Positions 22,960 to 30,716 of a DNA stretch of 41,024 bases are shown here, piece by piece. The stretch spans positions 1 through 41,024 of the forward strand of contig JACNJH010000125.1 of assembly GCA_014382665.1 (NCBI GenBank), in the 5' to 3' direction. The position numbers and the translations under genes were made by a program. The DNA comes from Candidatus Desulfatibia profunda (lineage in GTDB: Bacteria > Desulfobacterota > Desulfobacteria > Desulfobacterales > UBA11574). Position 1 is the stretch's first letter. Each line of letters opens with the position of its first letter. The notes beneath the pieces are model-generated. The model worked only from the letters and a program-made list of their open reading frames with translations, searched no databases and was not told where the DNA came from.

Positions 22960-24789
22960 TTATGCTGAAAGATCACGCTCAACTTCCCTGATGGACCCCT
23001 TCGGACAAACATATCGGCATACGCCGCATCCGCTGCACAATATCGGATCGATGTGCACCTGTTTTTCGGCCGCATTCAAAAGGAGTGCCGGGCATTCAAA
23101 ATGGTTGATGCAATACCCGCAGCCGTCGCAGTCATCGCTGACTGCAACCCGGAGATACTGCCGCTTGAACGCATCTTTCCGGAGTTTGTCAATCAGGCAG
23201 GGATGGCGGGCGATAACCACCGCCGGTCCGTGCTGCCGGCTGTATTTGACGGCTTTTTTCAACAACCCGATAAATTCCGGCAGGTGATAAGGATCACCCG
23301 CGCGGCAGAATTTTACACCGCATCCGCGCACAAGGCTTTCAAGGTCGACGGCCGCCAAGGTCTCGCCCCCGGCACCGATTCCTGTCGCCGGCGTCGGCTG
23401 GTTGCCGGTCATGGCCGTGGTCTGGTTATCCAGAATCACAAGCACGAAACGCACCTTTTGAACCACCGCATCAATCAGGGCCGGAACCCCGGCATGAAAA
23501 AACGTGGAATCCCCGATGGTCGCCACTATGTCCGGCTTTTTTTTCTCACCTTTGTAGGCATGATAAAAGCCGGCCGCCTGACTGACGGCGGCTCCCATGC
23601 AGAGTACGGTATCCACCGCACCAAGGTTGAGTCCCAGCGTATAACAGCCGATATCGCTGGTATAGATGCCTTTGGGTGCGGCCTTCTTGATTGCAAAAAA
23701 GCTGGCCCGATGGGGACAACCCGCACAGAGCGTTGGACGTTTTCCTGCGGCGGCCGGCAAATGCACCCGTGCGCTCGGCATACCTGCAAATTCAGCTATG
23801 ATGTCTTGAATGATTTCAGGGAGAAGCTCTCCGACATTCGGCACCGTATGTGTCAATTTGCCCCTGACACGATGGCGATCCGCCAGTTGCATTTCAATAA
23901 CGGCCGTGGTCTCTTCCAGCACCAGAATTTCATCGTAGCTGTCGATCAGGTGCGAAATGAATTCCGCATGCAGCGGATACGGCTGCAACACTTGGTAAAA
24001 CGGAAGCGCGTCCCAGAGGTTCAGATCTTTCATGATTTCTTTGGCATGGGCCACGGCAACACCGGAGGCAACCACAGCTCCGGGCGCATTTGCCTGTTGA
24101 TTGAGCCTAAGCGGTGCCGTCTTGGGGTATGCTGAAATGGCTTTGAGCTTTTTCTCCAGCGCCTGGTGCAAAACAAAACGGAATTTGGGGGTTGCGGCCC
24201 AGCGCATGGGGTCTTTTTCAAAGCCGGCGCTTCTTTTTACGGCCTGAATATCCGCCGTGGGAATATCCTGGCGGGCGTGACAAACCCGTGTGGTCGGCCG
24301 CAGCATAACGGGAATCTCAAAGGTTTCCGAAAGCTCATAGGCTGCGGCCACCATCGCTTTGGCCTGCAAGGGGGAATCCGGATCAAGAACCGGAATCTTG
24401 GCCATCATGGCCATCAGGCGACTGTCCTGTTCGGTCTGTGAAGAATGCAGTCCCGGGTCGTCGGCGCTGATGACGATAAAACCGCCTTTGACGCCCAGAT
24501 AGGCGGCACTCATGAGGGGATCGGAGGCCACATTGAGCCCGACCTGCTTCATACTGACCGCCGCCCGTAAACCGGCCATACTCCCCGCATAGGCAATCTC
24601 AAAAGCGACCTTCTCGTTTACCGCCCACTGAAGATGCATTGAATTCAGGCTGTCTTTGTGCCACTGTGTCAGAGAAGACAGAATTTCTGACGCCGGGGTG
24701 CCGGGATATGAAGTCGCAACGGCACAGCCGTTTTCCACCAGTCCGCGCGCAATGGCTTCATTCCCCAGCATTAATTGCCGCTTGGTCAC
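22960..24789 (-). CDS. iorA: Indolepyruvate:ferredoxin oxidoreductase, alpha subunit
   Basis: A 609-residue subunit. The N-terminal pyruvate-binding domain (LMLGNEAIARGLVENG, TSYPGTPASEI) is followed by the TPP domain (CAGCPHRASFFAI, IGDSTFFHAG, ILDNQTTAMTG) and a C-terminal 2x[4Fe-4S] ferredoxin domain: CDGCGYCINHFECP and CSGCGVCRYVCP. The first cluster has a longer gap before its last Cys, usual in IorA. The start is GTG at 24789, with GGAGG (24800-24796). The upstream leader carries a Trp-rich peptide and a terminator, so expression is probably controlled by attenuation. Confidence 0.93.
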   Translation of the reverse strand: MTKRQLMLGNEAIARGLVENGCAVATSYPGTPASEILSSLTQWHKDSLNSMHLQWAVNEKVAFEIAYAGSMAGLRAAVSMKQVGLNVASDPLMSAAYLGVKGGFIVISADDPGLHSSQTEQDSRLMAMMAKIPVLDPDSPLQAKAMVAAAYELSETFEIPVMLRPTTRVCHARQDIPTADIQAVKRSAGFEKDPMRWAATPKFRFVLHQALEKKLKAISAYPKTAPLRLNQQANAPGAVVASGVAVAHAKEIMKDLNLWDALPFYQVLQPYPLHAEFISHLIDSYDEILVLEETTAVIEMQLADRHRVRGKLTHTVPNVGELLPEIIQDIIAEFAGMPSARVHLPAAAGKRPTLCAGCPHRASFFAIKKAAPKGIYTSDIGCYTLGLNLGAVDTVLCMGAAVSQAAGFYHAYKGEKKKPDIVATIGDSTFFHAGVPALIDAVVQKVRFVLVILDNQTTAMTGNQPTPATGIGAGGETLAAVDLESLVRGCGVKFCRAGDPYHLPEFIGLLKKAVKYSRQHGPAVVIARHPCLIDKLRKDAFKRQYLRVAVSDDCDGCGYCINHFECPALLLNAAEKQVHIDPILCSGCGVCRYVCPKGSIREVERDLSA

Positions 24790-24807
24790 CTATTGCCTCC
24801 AGTGTAT

Positions 24808-24846
24808 AAAAAAAGCCAGTGTTTCAGCAGAAGCACCGGCCTTTTT
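24808..24846 (-). terminator. Intrinsic terminator (attenuator) directly in front of iorA
   Basis: On the minus strand: AAAAAGGCCGGTG (24846-24834), a 12-base loop CTTCTGCTGAAA, then CACTGGCTTTTTTT (24821-24808). The stem is 13 bp including two G-U pairs, followed by a T7 run. The T-run ends seven bases before the iorA GGAGG. A transcript carrying the iorA ribosome binding site must therefore have passed this terminator. Confidence 0.82.
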
Positions 24847-24884
24847 AAAAAAAGAGCCATGAGCCACTTCTGCGTCGTTTTGCC

Positions 24885-24961
24885 GAAGCTTCTCACAGCT
24901 CTGAATGGTTACGGTTGATTATTCAGGGTGGTGAGCAAGCTTCACGACCTTTGCCACCACC
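24885..24961 (-). promoter_or_regulatory. Competing leader hairpins of the iorA attenuator
   Basis: Segment 2:3 on the minus strand: GAAGCTTGCTCAC (24943-24931) pairs with GTGAGAAGCTTC (24896-24885), 12 bp with one bulged G, extended inside by TGAAT/ATTCA. Segment 1:2: GGTGGTG (24961-24955), which lies in the Trp codons, pairs with CACCACC (24933-24927), overlapping segment 2. The two pairings exclude each other. A third stretch, GCAGAAG (24873-24867 area), can pair with CTTCTGC in the terminator loop. Confidence 0.6.
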
Positions 24962-24980
24962 GCCAAAACATGGATATCAT
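24942..24980 (-). CDS. Trp-rich leader peptide upstream of iorA
   Basis: A 12-codon frame, ATG ATA TCC ATG TTT TGG and so on, encoding MISMFWRWWQRS and a TGA stop. Three of 12 residues are Trp and one Phe, and the end WWQRS resembles the WWRTS end of enterobacterial TrpL. It precedes mutually exclusive hairpins and a terminator, in front of a gene for indolepyruvate metabolism. Ribosome stalling at the Trp codons would cover segment 1 and favour the 2:3 hairpin. The ribosome binding site is weak (AGAAACGACC). Function is inference from layout and composition. Confidence 0.62.
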   Translation of the reverse strand: MISMFWRWWQRS

Positions 24981-25117
24981 GGTCGTTTCTAGAGTGCGCG
25001 CTTTAAAACGCCGACATTCAGTGCCCGGTCGACTTCGAATTTAGCGGTTAAGTAAAATTTATGGGCGTCGAACGCATTAAAAAAACTAATTCCAATTACC
25101 CAAATCGAGTCTTTTTG

Positions 25118-25789
25118 TCAAGAGTCGATTGCAGTTTTGGCATTCTCCAAATCATGAATCCATTTTTGGACCCGATCCTTTCCATAGGCCTTTTCCCATG
25201 CCGCCAGAATGGTATCCACAGGAATATCCGCATAAGTCCCGTGATATTCCAGATACTCCATGAACTGTTTTTTTTCCATATTGTAGGGATGGAAAATCGA
25301 ATCGTCCCGGCCGTTGAATTCAAGCGGGGCCACATGATGCTTTTGGCACAGCTCGGCATTAAAAGTGGGGGTTGCCTTGACCCATTTATCTTCAAGAAAA
25401 AACTCCGTGAATCCGTGATAGACGAACACGTCGGAACCGATAAAATCGATCAGCTTCGGAGTGGCAAGATGGTTTCGAACCGTGCCGAAACCGATTCTCG
25501 AGGGGATGCCGCCGGCCCTTCCCAGCGCACAAAGCAGCGCTGCTTTGCTGACGCAATATCCCCTGCCGCTTTTGAGCACATTGCTGGCACGGTAGTGTTC
25601 CGGAAGATAGAACGGGTAATAGGGATCATACCAGATATCGTCTCGCACGGCATAATAGAGTTTCACGGCCATGGCGACGGAATCTCGACCTGCGCCGCTC
25701 ACCTTGGCGTTGGCATATTCAATAATGCTGGGATGATCACTGTCGATGATGGCCGTTGGAGCAAAGTATGTTTTGTCAATATTTTTCAT
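25118..25789 (-). CDS. Transglutaminase-like (papain-fold) protein
   Basis: A 223-residue cytoplasmic protein. The core has the nucleophile in GRGYCVSKAALLCALGRAGG (Cys79) and His125 in VYHGFTEFFLEDKWVKATPTFN; the third triad residue, usually Asp in a W-x-x-x-D-P pattern, is not conserved (KATP). Relatives are annotated as transglutaminase-like and act as peptidases or are uncharacterised. No signal peptide. It is upstream of iorA on the same strand but separated by a terminator, so it is only loosely linked to that operon. Confidence 0.75.
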   Translation of the reverse strand: MKNIDKTYFAPTAIIDSDHPSIIEYANAKVSGAGRDSVAMAVKLYYAVRDDIWYDPYYPFYLPEHYRASNVLKSGRGYCVSKAALLCALGRAGGIPSRIGFGTVRNHLATPKLIDFIGSDVFVYHGFTEFFLEDKWVKATPTFNAELCQKHHVAPLEFNGRDDSIFHPYNMEKKQFMEYLEYHGTYADIPVDTILAAWEKAYGKDRVQKWIHDLENAKTAIDS

Positions 25790-25878
25790 TGTTCCATCAA
25801 TCCCGCCAAAATGGTATGGTTGCGATAAACAATTACAGCATCACCGGCTTTCAGCCTGAATTTTGCAGGTTTTAACAT
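25786..25878 (-). CDS. Possible 30-residue protein coupled to the transglutaminase-like gene
   Basis: Frame MLKPAKFRLKAGDAVIVYRN followed by ten more residues. Its TGA overlaps the ATG of the next gene as ATGA, a coupling layout. The composition (alternating charged and beta-branched residues, a KAGDAVIVYR strand) looks like a small beta-barrel or SH3-like fragment. The ribosome binding site is weak (AAGG about 11 bases upstream). It could instead be the remnant of a longer gene. Unknown function. Confidence 0.4.
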   Translation of the reverse strand: MLKPAKFRLKAGDAVIVYRNHTILAGLMEQ

Positions 25879-25905
25879 GTTGATTTAGCCTTGTCTATAA
25901 TGATA

Positions 25906-25951
25906 ATAAAATCGTAAGACGATTTTATACAGTGCGGCTACGCCGCTTTTT
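25906..25951 (+). promoter_or_regulatory. Two hairpins in the mltC upstream region
   Basis: ATAAAATCGT (25906-25915) / ACGATTTTAT (25919-25928), a 10-bp perfect stem with a 3-base loop, then GCGGC-TAC-GCCGC (25934-25946) followed by TTTTT. The second is terminator-like on the plus strand yet lies only 26 bases before the mltC ATG, so it may modulate mltC expression or be a repeat remnant. Confidence 0.4.
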
Positions 25952-25971
25952 GGGACGGAAGTCCTTATATC

Positions 25972-27147
25972 ATGAATAAAACAATTACAACGCTTTTGAT
26001 TATAGTTCTTCTGGTGGCCTGCTCTACGGGGGACATGGTCCGGGTGGCCCGCATAGCTGCCACCGGTGATATTGCTTCAGCCCAGCAGATGGCTGCCGCA
26101 AGGGCCGTCCGTTACGCCACCGATCCCAAGGCGCTCCAGCGCGACATCCTGCGCTTTGAGAAGGATTTTAAAAAGCTTATGGAAACATTCAGAAAAGCCG
26201 TGGAAGTCGTCTGGGGCACAAAAGAAGTCAAGGAACCCAAACCCAAGATTTACGTCAAATATACCCAGAACTATCTTTCCCGTGCTTCGGTGGATTTCGA
26301 TCAGGGCGTTATCACGGTTGAAACCTTGGATCAGAAAGCACCGGTTGAAAGTCTCAAGACCGCTATCACCACCACGCTGCTGACGCCGGACGATCCCAGG
26401 GCCGTGGACCTCTATTCCGCCAAAACCATCACGCTCGGAGAAGTCCCCTTTCTTTACGGCGAGGTTAAAGACCATGAAGGTGAGGATATCCGCTGGTCCT
26501 GGCGGGCCGAACGTTTTGCCGACTATCTTGTCGAAAACACCCTTCAAACCCGGACAATCGAAAACGGCGGCAGGACCCAAACCATTCATTATGTGACCAT
26601 CGCTATGGTCAGAGACCATCTTCAGGTGCGAGCCCAAAAATACAAACCGGTCGTGGAACGCTTTGCAAAAGAGTTCTCCGTCAGCAAAAATCTTGTCTAT
26701 GCCATCATGAAAACCGAGAGCGATTTCAACCCGTATGCGGTCAGCAATGCGCCGGCCTTCGGACTGATGCAGATCGTACCTGCCACGGCCGGCCAGGATG
26801 TCAGTAAATTTTTAAACAAAAGCGATCTGCCCGACAGGGAATTTCTGTTCAATCCCGCCAACAATATTCAATACGGCACGGCCTATTTACATCTTTTGAA
26901 CCATAAATATTTAAACGACATCCAAAATCCGGTTTCCCGGGAATACTGCGTCATCGCCGCTTACAACACCGGTGCCGGCAACGTCCTACGAACCTTCGAC
27001 CGCAACCGCGACCTGGCCCCGGAACGCATCAACCGTTTAGACCCGCTGGAAGTATTCAACACCCTGCGCCGCAAACTGCCCTACGATGAAGCCCGCAGGT
27101 ATTTGGCCAAGGTCATGGACGCCAAAAAGGATTTTGTTAATTTTTAA
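25972..27147 (+). CDS. mltC: Membrane-bound lytic murein transglycosylase C-like lipoprotein
   Basis: A 391-residue lipoprotein: the signal peptide ends in the lipobox LLVACS, so Cys17 should be lipidated. Residues about 40-220 match the MltC N-terminal domain (DUF3393), and the C-terminal SLT domain has IMKTESDFNPYAVS with catalytic Glu249, FGLMQIVPATAG and VIAAYNTGAGNVLR. It cleaves peptidoglycan glycan strands to anhydro-MurNAc products, probably anchored in the outer membrane. Monocistronic in view, divergent from the transglutaminase-like gene. Confidence 0.92.
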   Translation: MNKTITTLLIIVLLVACSTGDMVRVARIAATGDIASAQQMAAARAVRYATDPKALQRDILRFEKDFKKLMETFRKAVEVVWGTKEVKEPKPKIYVKYTQNYLSRASVDFDQGVITVETLDQKAPVESLKTAITTTLLTPDDPRAVDLYSAKTITLGEVPFLYGEVKDHEGEDIRWSWRAERFADYLVENTLQTRTIENGGRTQTIHYVTIAMVRDHLQVRAQKYKPVVERFAKEFSVSKNLVYAIMKTESDFNPYAVSNAPAFGLMQIVPATAGQDVSKFLNKSDLPDREFLFNPANNIQYGTAYLHLLNHKYLNDIQNPVSREYCVIAAYNTGAGNVLRTFDRNRDLAPERINRLDPLEVFNTLRRKLPYDEARRYLAKVMDAKKDFVNF

Positions 27148-27246
27148 TAAAATCGCACAAATTGTCACAACGTCCCTTGTATCCGTGGCTTAAGCATTAC
27201 CAAGATTTGCTGAAAATTTGAGGACCTGCACGAAAAAAAATCGCTG

Positions 27247-27275
27247 TTGACAATCAATTCCGCCTTCGATATTTG
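27247..27275 (+). promoter_or_regulatory. Promoter of the broken metal-transporter gene
   Basis: TTGACA (27247-27252), a 17-base spacer and TATTTG (27270-27275), followed by GGGAG (27309-27313) and ATG at 27320. The -35 box is perfect and the -10 box weak. Confidence 0.45.
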
Positions 27276-27319
27276 AATTTGCATCCTTTCCGTTCTCAAC
27301 CTTTAAAAGGGAGAGTTTG

Positions 27320-29355
27320 ATGATGAACGGAGCTTCGGTCCAGAGCAGCCCCGTCTGGTTCTTGTGCGAAATCCTGGGCCGGCCGGTGGTCGAACATGGG
27401 AACCATATTCTCGGACGGGTACTGGACCTGGCAGCCGACGTCCGCGAACATGACCCCCCGTAACCGGTCTAATCATCTCCGGCCCTCACAAAAGCCGTCA
27501 GTTCTTACCTTGGGACTTGGTCGAGGACCTGCCGCCCGGCGCCGTAAAGGTTAGGCCGGGAGCCCGCGAGTCGCTCTCGAAAGTGGATCGTCCGCCCGGT
27601 GAAATTCTTATTCGCAAAGCTTTGCTGGACAAGCAGATCGTCGACATAGCCGGCGCGAAAGTGGTCAGGGTCAACGATTTGCAGTTCCGCCAGCGCAACG
27701 GTGCCCTGGTTTTGTCGAAGGTCGATGTGGGTCTGAGGGGTCTGCTGCGGCGGGTAGGCCTTCAGCGAGTGACCGTAGCCGTGCTCAAGTGGCTTTTCGG
27801 CTACACCCTGGCCAATATCCTGATCAACTGGCGGCTGGTCCAACCGGTGGGTTCCTCCGATATCCTCCGGCTCAAGTTCTCTCAGTCTCGTCTGGCCAAC
27901 CTGCACCCGGCTGACCTAGCTGACATCATTGAGGACCTTGACCGGCCGGAAAGGAGCCGGCTCTTTCGCGCGCTGGATATCGACACGGCCGCCGACGTTC
28001 TTGAAGAGGCAAACCCCAAGGTTCAGGTCTCGTTGATCCAGAACCTGCCGGCCGACAAGGCCTCGGATCTCCTAGAGCAAATGTCGCCCAGCAAAGCCAC
28101 CGACCTCCTCCAGGAATTGGAAGAGCCTCACGCCCAGATCCTTCTCAAGGAGATGGAGCCGGAAGTGGCCGAGGACGTGCGCTGCCTCCTAACTCACGAC
28201 GAGGAAACTGCCGGCGGCATCACTACCTATTCACTGGCCGGGGCCGAGTTCGGACTCAGGCTGCTCTGGTATATGGTACCGATCACCGGTTTTCTCATCC
28301 TGATTCAAGAAATGAGCGCCCGCATGGGTGTGGTTGCAGGCAAGGGGCTGGCGGCCCTGATCCGGGAACGCTTTGGCGCGGCGGTGACCTTCTACCTGAT
28401 GATCGGGATCGTTCTCACCAACATAGCCAATACCGTAGCCGAGTTTGCAGGGGCAGTAGCGGCTCTGGAACTGTTTAATATTCCACGACATTTTTCTGCT
28501 CCCCTGGTTGCACTGCTCGTATGGCTCCTAGTGGTCAAAGGCTCTTACAGGTCGGTGGAAAAGGTATTTCTTGGCGCCTGCCTCTTTTACGTTGCCTACA
28601 TCATCTCAGGTTTTCTGGCGGGTCCTGACTGGGCTTCGGTTGCCCGCGAGGTTTTAACCCCCCAGCTCGACCTCTCCCCACCGGCTCTGATCATGATTGT
28701 CGGCCTGGTAGGAACTACCATCGCGCCCTGGATGCAGTTCTATCTCCAGGCAGCAGTGGTTGACAAGGGCCTGACCGTCCGCGACTACCGCATCGTGCGC
28801 TGGGACGTAATTCTCGGGTCGGTGACCGTCTCGGTGGTGGCCTTCTTCATCATCCTGGTCTGTGCCGTAACCATTCACACCCACGGCATCCACATCGAAA
28901 ATGCCAAGGAGGCCGCACTGGCCCTGGCCCCGCTGGCCGGGCGCTACGCCGCCGGTCTCTTTGCCTTCGGACTCCTGAACGCCTCTCTCTTTGCCGCCTC
29001 TATTCTGCCTCTGTCCACAGCGTACACCGTGTGCGAAGCCTTTGGCTGGGAGTCCTCAGTAGACTGCAAGTTTCAGGAGGCTCCCCAGTTCTATACCCTC
29101 TATTCGCTCATGATCGTCCTTGGCGCCGGTGTAGTCATGCTCCCTAACGCCCCGCTGATTTCCATCATGTTTCTCTCTCAAGTCCTCAACGGACTCGTTC
29201 TCCCGATAATCCTCTTCTTCATGATTCGTTTGATCAGCGATCCTTCGGTCATGGGCGAGCATGTCAATAACAAGTTCGGCAATGTTTTGGCATGGTGCAC
29301 GGCAATGCTCCTCAGCGCCCTCTCGATCATGACTGTGGTCAGTGCGATCCGGTAA
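27320..29355 (+). pseudogene. PRC-barrel / MgtE_N / Nramp-type metal transporter, frameshifted and internally fused
   Basis: From ATG 27320 the frame encodes the start of a PRC-barrel domain (SSPVWFLCEILGRPVVEHG) and stops after 46 codons at a run of six C (about 27460); one more C would restore the frame through VTGLIISGPHKSRQFLPW into the long frame to 29355. That frame continues with an MgtE N-terminal helical domain (LHPADLADIIEDL, LLEQMSPSKATDLL, EPEVAEDVRCLL) and joins an Nramp transporter at 28201-28225. The junction reads DEETAGGITTYSLAGAEFG: MgtE-like up to TAGG, Nramp TM1 after it. CBS domains, the first Nramp half-helix and the metal-binding Asp are absent. The remaining Nramp core (GTTIAPWMQFYLQA and about nine helices) is intact. 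Codon use is richer in C/G than its neighbours. Confidence 0.75.
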
Positions 29356-29638
29356 ACTGCAACAAAAGGGGGGAAAAACCGGCTTCAAATTGGCAGCATC
29401 CTTGCCAAGGGACTTATCTATTCCAAAAATGATAAAATGTCGGAAAAAATCGATCTTATTGAAAAGCACCTTGATTTATGAAAGATGTAGTTATAACCTC
29501 TCGGGGTCTGACATCCCTCATTAATTTATTGAACAAAATTGATTGTGCTGTTACATAAAACTTGATAGGTTCCCGGTAACTTAACCGTACAATTTGTTTA
29601 TGAAAAATTCGGGATAATTCGATCAAAGGATTGATGCC
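29356..29638. other. Intergenic region
   Basis: A 283-base A+T-rich stretch without a supported gene or convincing terminator. A promoter for the small membrane protein is expected; TTGATA (about 29562) and TACAAT (about 29588) occur but 20 bases apart, too far for a good match. Confidence 0.4.
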
Positions 29639-29935
29639 ATGCGGAAGAGAATAAAGCTATATCTGCTAACGGCCGTTTTAGTGGCTGCCGGATATTTCTT
29701 GTTGAGCTATCACATTATATATTTTGGCAATACTATCAAACTAATACATAAATCAAACCTGACTTCGGAGTATACCTTCATCTGGGCTAAAAACCAAAGC
29801 ATGGAGTCCATCCTCAGAATCGATACCCTGCGGGAAGCGGGCCTTGGAGATGTTCTGGTGGAAATGGGGAAATTGAGCAAGGAGGAAAAAGACTTTCTGG
29901 AACAAAAATTTAATTCCGATCCAATCTATTACTAG
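29639..29935 (+). CDS. Small single-span membrane protein, unknown function
   Basis: A 98-residue protein with a positively charged start (MRKRIKLY), one hydrophobic helix (residues about 8-28, LLTAVLVAAGYFLLSYHIIY) and a soluble C-terminal part with the pattern MGKLSKEEKDFLEQKF. It resembles small inner-membrane proteins common in Desulfobacterota, but I do not recognise a named family. AAAGGA lies upstream of the ATG. Its TAG stop belongs to the dispersed repeat at 29932-29966. Confidence 0.65.
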   Translation: MRKRIKLYLLTAVLVAAGYFLLSYHIIYFGNTIKLIHKSNLTSEYTFIWAKNQSMESILRIDTLREAGLGDVLVEMGKLSKEEKDFLEQKFNSDPIYY

Positions 29936-29966
29936 CCCGGATATTTCACGCCCCTGAGGTGTTCAT
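29932..29966 (-). repeat. Dispersed repeat, copy 2
   Basis: On the minus strand this reads ATGAACACCTCAGGGGC then GTGAAATATCCGGGCTAG, differing from copy 1 (9786-9820) at only a few positions. It holds the stop codon of the gene to its left and the last codons and stop of the truncated protein to its right, so it interrupts both 3' ends. Confidence 0.65.
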
Positions 29967-30197
29967 TTGCAAGGTATTCAATACAAAATCATCTCCCGTA
30001 ACGGTCTTTATGGTTACATCCAATCTTCCATCGAGCACGAAACAAACATAATCGCCTTGTTCGCCTTCCTTAAAAAGGGTTTTACCCTGTTCGATCTCAA
30101 AAAGCTTGATGCGTTTTTCAACTATCGCCAACTCATCCGGATTGAGACCTGCAAACATTGGAATCTTAACGATCAAATCCGTAATGCTTTCTTTCAT
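29946..30197 (-). pseudogene. Truncated cyclic-nucleotide-binding domain protein
   Basis: An 83-residue frame: IPMFAGLNPDELAIVEKRIKL, GKTLFKEGEQGDYVCFVLDG and RLDVTI are the first half of a CRP-type cNMP-binding barrel. The phosphate-binding cassette (G-E-x-x-x-x-x-x-x-R-S-A) and the rest are missing; the last residues QMNTSGA are encoded by the dispersed repeat. AAGGAG precedes the ATG, so the start is genuine. It probably lost its 3' part when the repeat inserted or recombined, so nucleotide binding is unlikely. Confidence 0.72.
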
Positions 30198-30302
30198 CTT
30201 CCCACTCCTTCAGAGCTGTGGTCCCCAATAGCGCCTGTTTGAGCCGCCGTTATCCCGGCTATTTCATAAAGAATGCCAAGATAGATCTAAAACACGATTT
30301 GC

Positions 30303-30320
30303 CTAACCCGGGTATTTCAC
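30303..30320 (-). repeat. Dispersed repeat, copy 3 (partial)
   Basis: GTGAAATACCCGGGTTAG on the minus strand matches the second half of copies 1 and 2 (16 of 18 bases identical to copy 1). Copies 2 and 3 are in the same direction and flank the truncated cNMP-binding gene. Confidence 0.5.
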
Positions 30321-30372
30321 AGGTTAAGTGAAAAGGATTCGAGCAACAGCCAGTTTAGTTTCCATAGAAGAG

Positions 30373-30406
30373 AAAAAAGCCTGTTTTCTAGATACCGAAA
30401 ACAGCC
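30373..30406 (-). terminator. Terminator-like hairpin (minus strand)
   Basis: Stem CTGTTTTC (30381-30388) / GAAAACAG (30397-30404), 8-base loop, followed on the minus strand by GC and T6. No minus-strand gene is seen to its right; it may end an RNA from the mraZ upstream region or be a remnant. Confidence 0.45.
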
Positions 30407-30683
30407 TGTTTGTCAAAGGATTTTTTTATTGCGACTACGAAATATTCGGCGCCTCAAACAAGGTGTTCCCCATAGGCAGCACTCCCATGATCAGTGACCC
30501 ATGACCCGTAACCCATCATGGGTGTTCCCGCTTCCCATCCATCTTGTTACATTATTGCTCCACTATGCTCCACCGAAAATTATATTTTTATTGACTTTTA
30601 ACATTTATGAATTATTATAAATAATATTAAATTTCTTTCACTTTTTCCTTGACATTTATTAAAAAATATATTTTTATTCGAAT

Positions 30684-30716
30684 AAAGTGGATAAAAGTGG
30701 ATAAGTATGGTGAAAA
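30684..30716 (+). promoter_or_regulatory. MraZ operator: GTGG repeats
   Basis: AAAGTGGATA is repeated with a 10-base period (GTGG at 30687-30690 and 30697-30700), followed by a weaker ATGG copy at 30707-30710, directly in front of the mraZ ATG. This matches the known MraZ autoregulatory boxes in other bacteria. The last copy coincides with the only ribosome-binding-like sequence (GGTGA), so binding could also affect translation. Confidence 0.75.

Larger units (their letters stand above)
24790..25117 (-). promoter_or_regulatory. iorA leader region
   Basis: This 328-base gap holds the leader peptide, hairpins and terminator listed separately. A TTGACA at 25121-25116 overlaps the stop of the upstream transglutaminase-like gene and could be the -35 of a leader promoter; the base run 17 positions later (TAATTG) is a poor -10, so the promoter is uncertain. 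Nothing else coding is supported. Confidence 0.45.
30198..30683. other. Intergenic region upstream of mraZ
   Basis: No gene is supported in these 486 bases. They hold dispersed repeat copy 3 (30303-30320), a minus-strand terminator-like hairpin (30373-30406), a word-repeat tract of GACCCAT/GTAACCCAT/CATGGGT (30490-30525), and an A+T-rich promoter stretch. Candidate -35 boxes are TTGACT (30591-30596, with TTATAA 18 bases on) and TTGACA (30649-30654, with only a weak -10). Confidence 0.5.

Noticed and set aside
23053-24135. 360-residue plus-strand frame opposite iorA
   Set aside because: It is an antisense shadow of the ferredoxin and TPP domains; its sequence has no recognisable motif.
24900-25060. 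A decayed protein gene on the minus strand (frames reading NAFDAHKFYLTAKFEVDRAL and NDHDIHVLAVVAKVVKLAHH)
   Set aside because: The two frames are short, lie in different phases and have no start signals. The same bases are better explained by the Trp-rich leader peptide and its hairpins.
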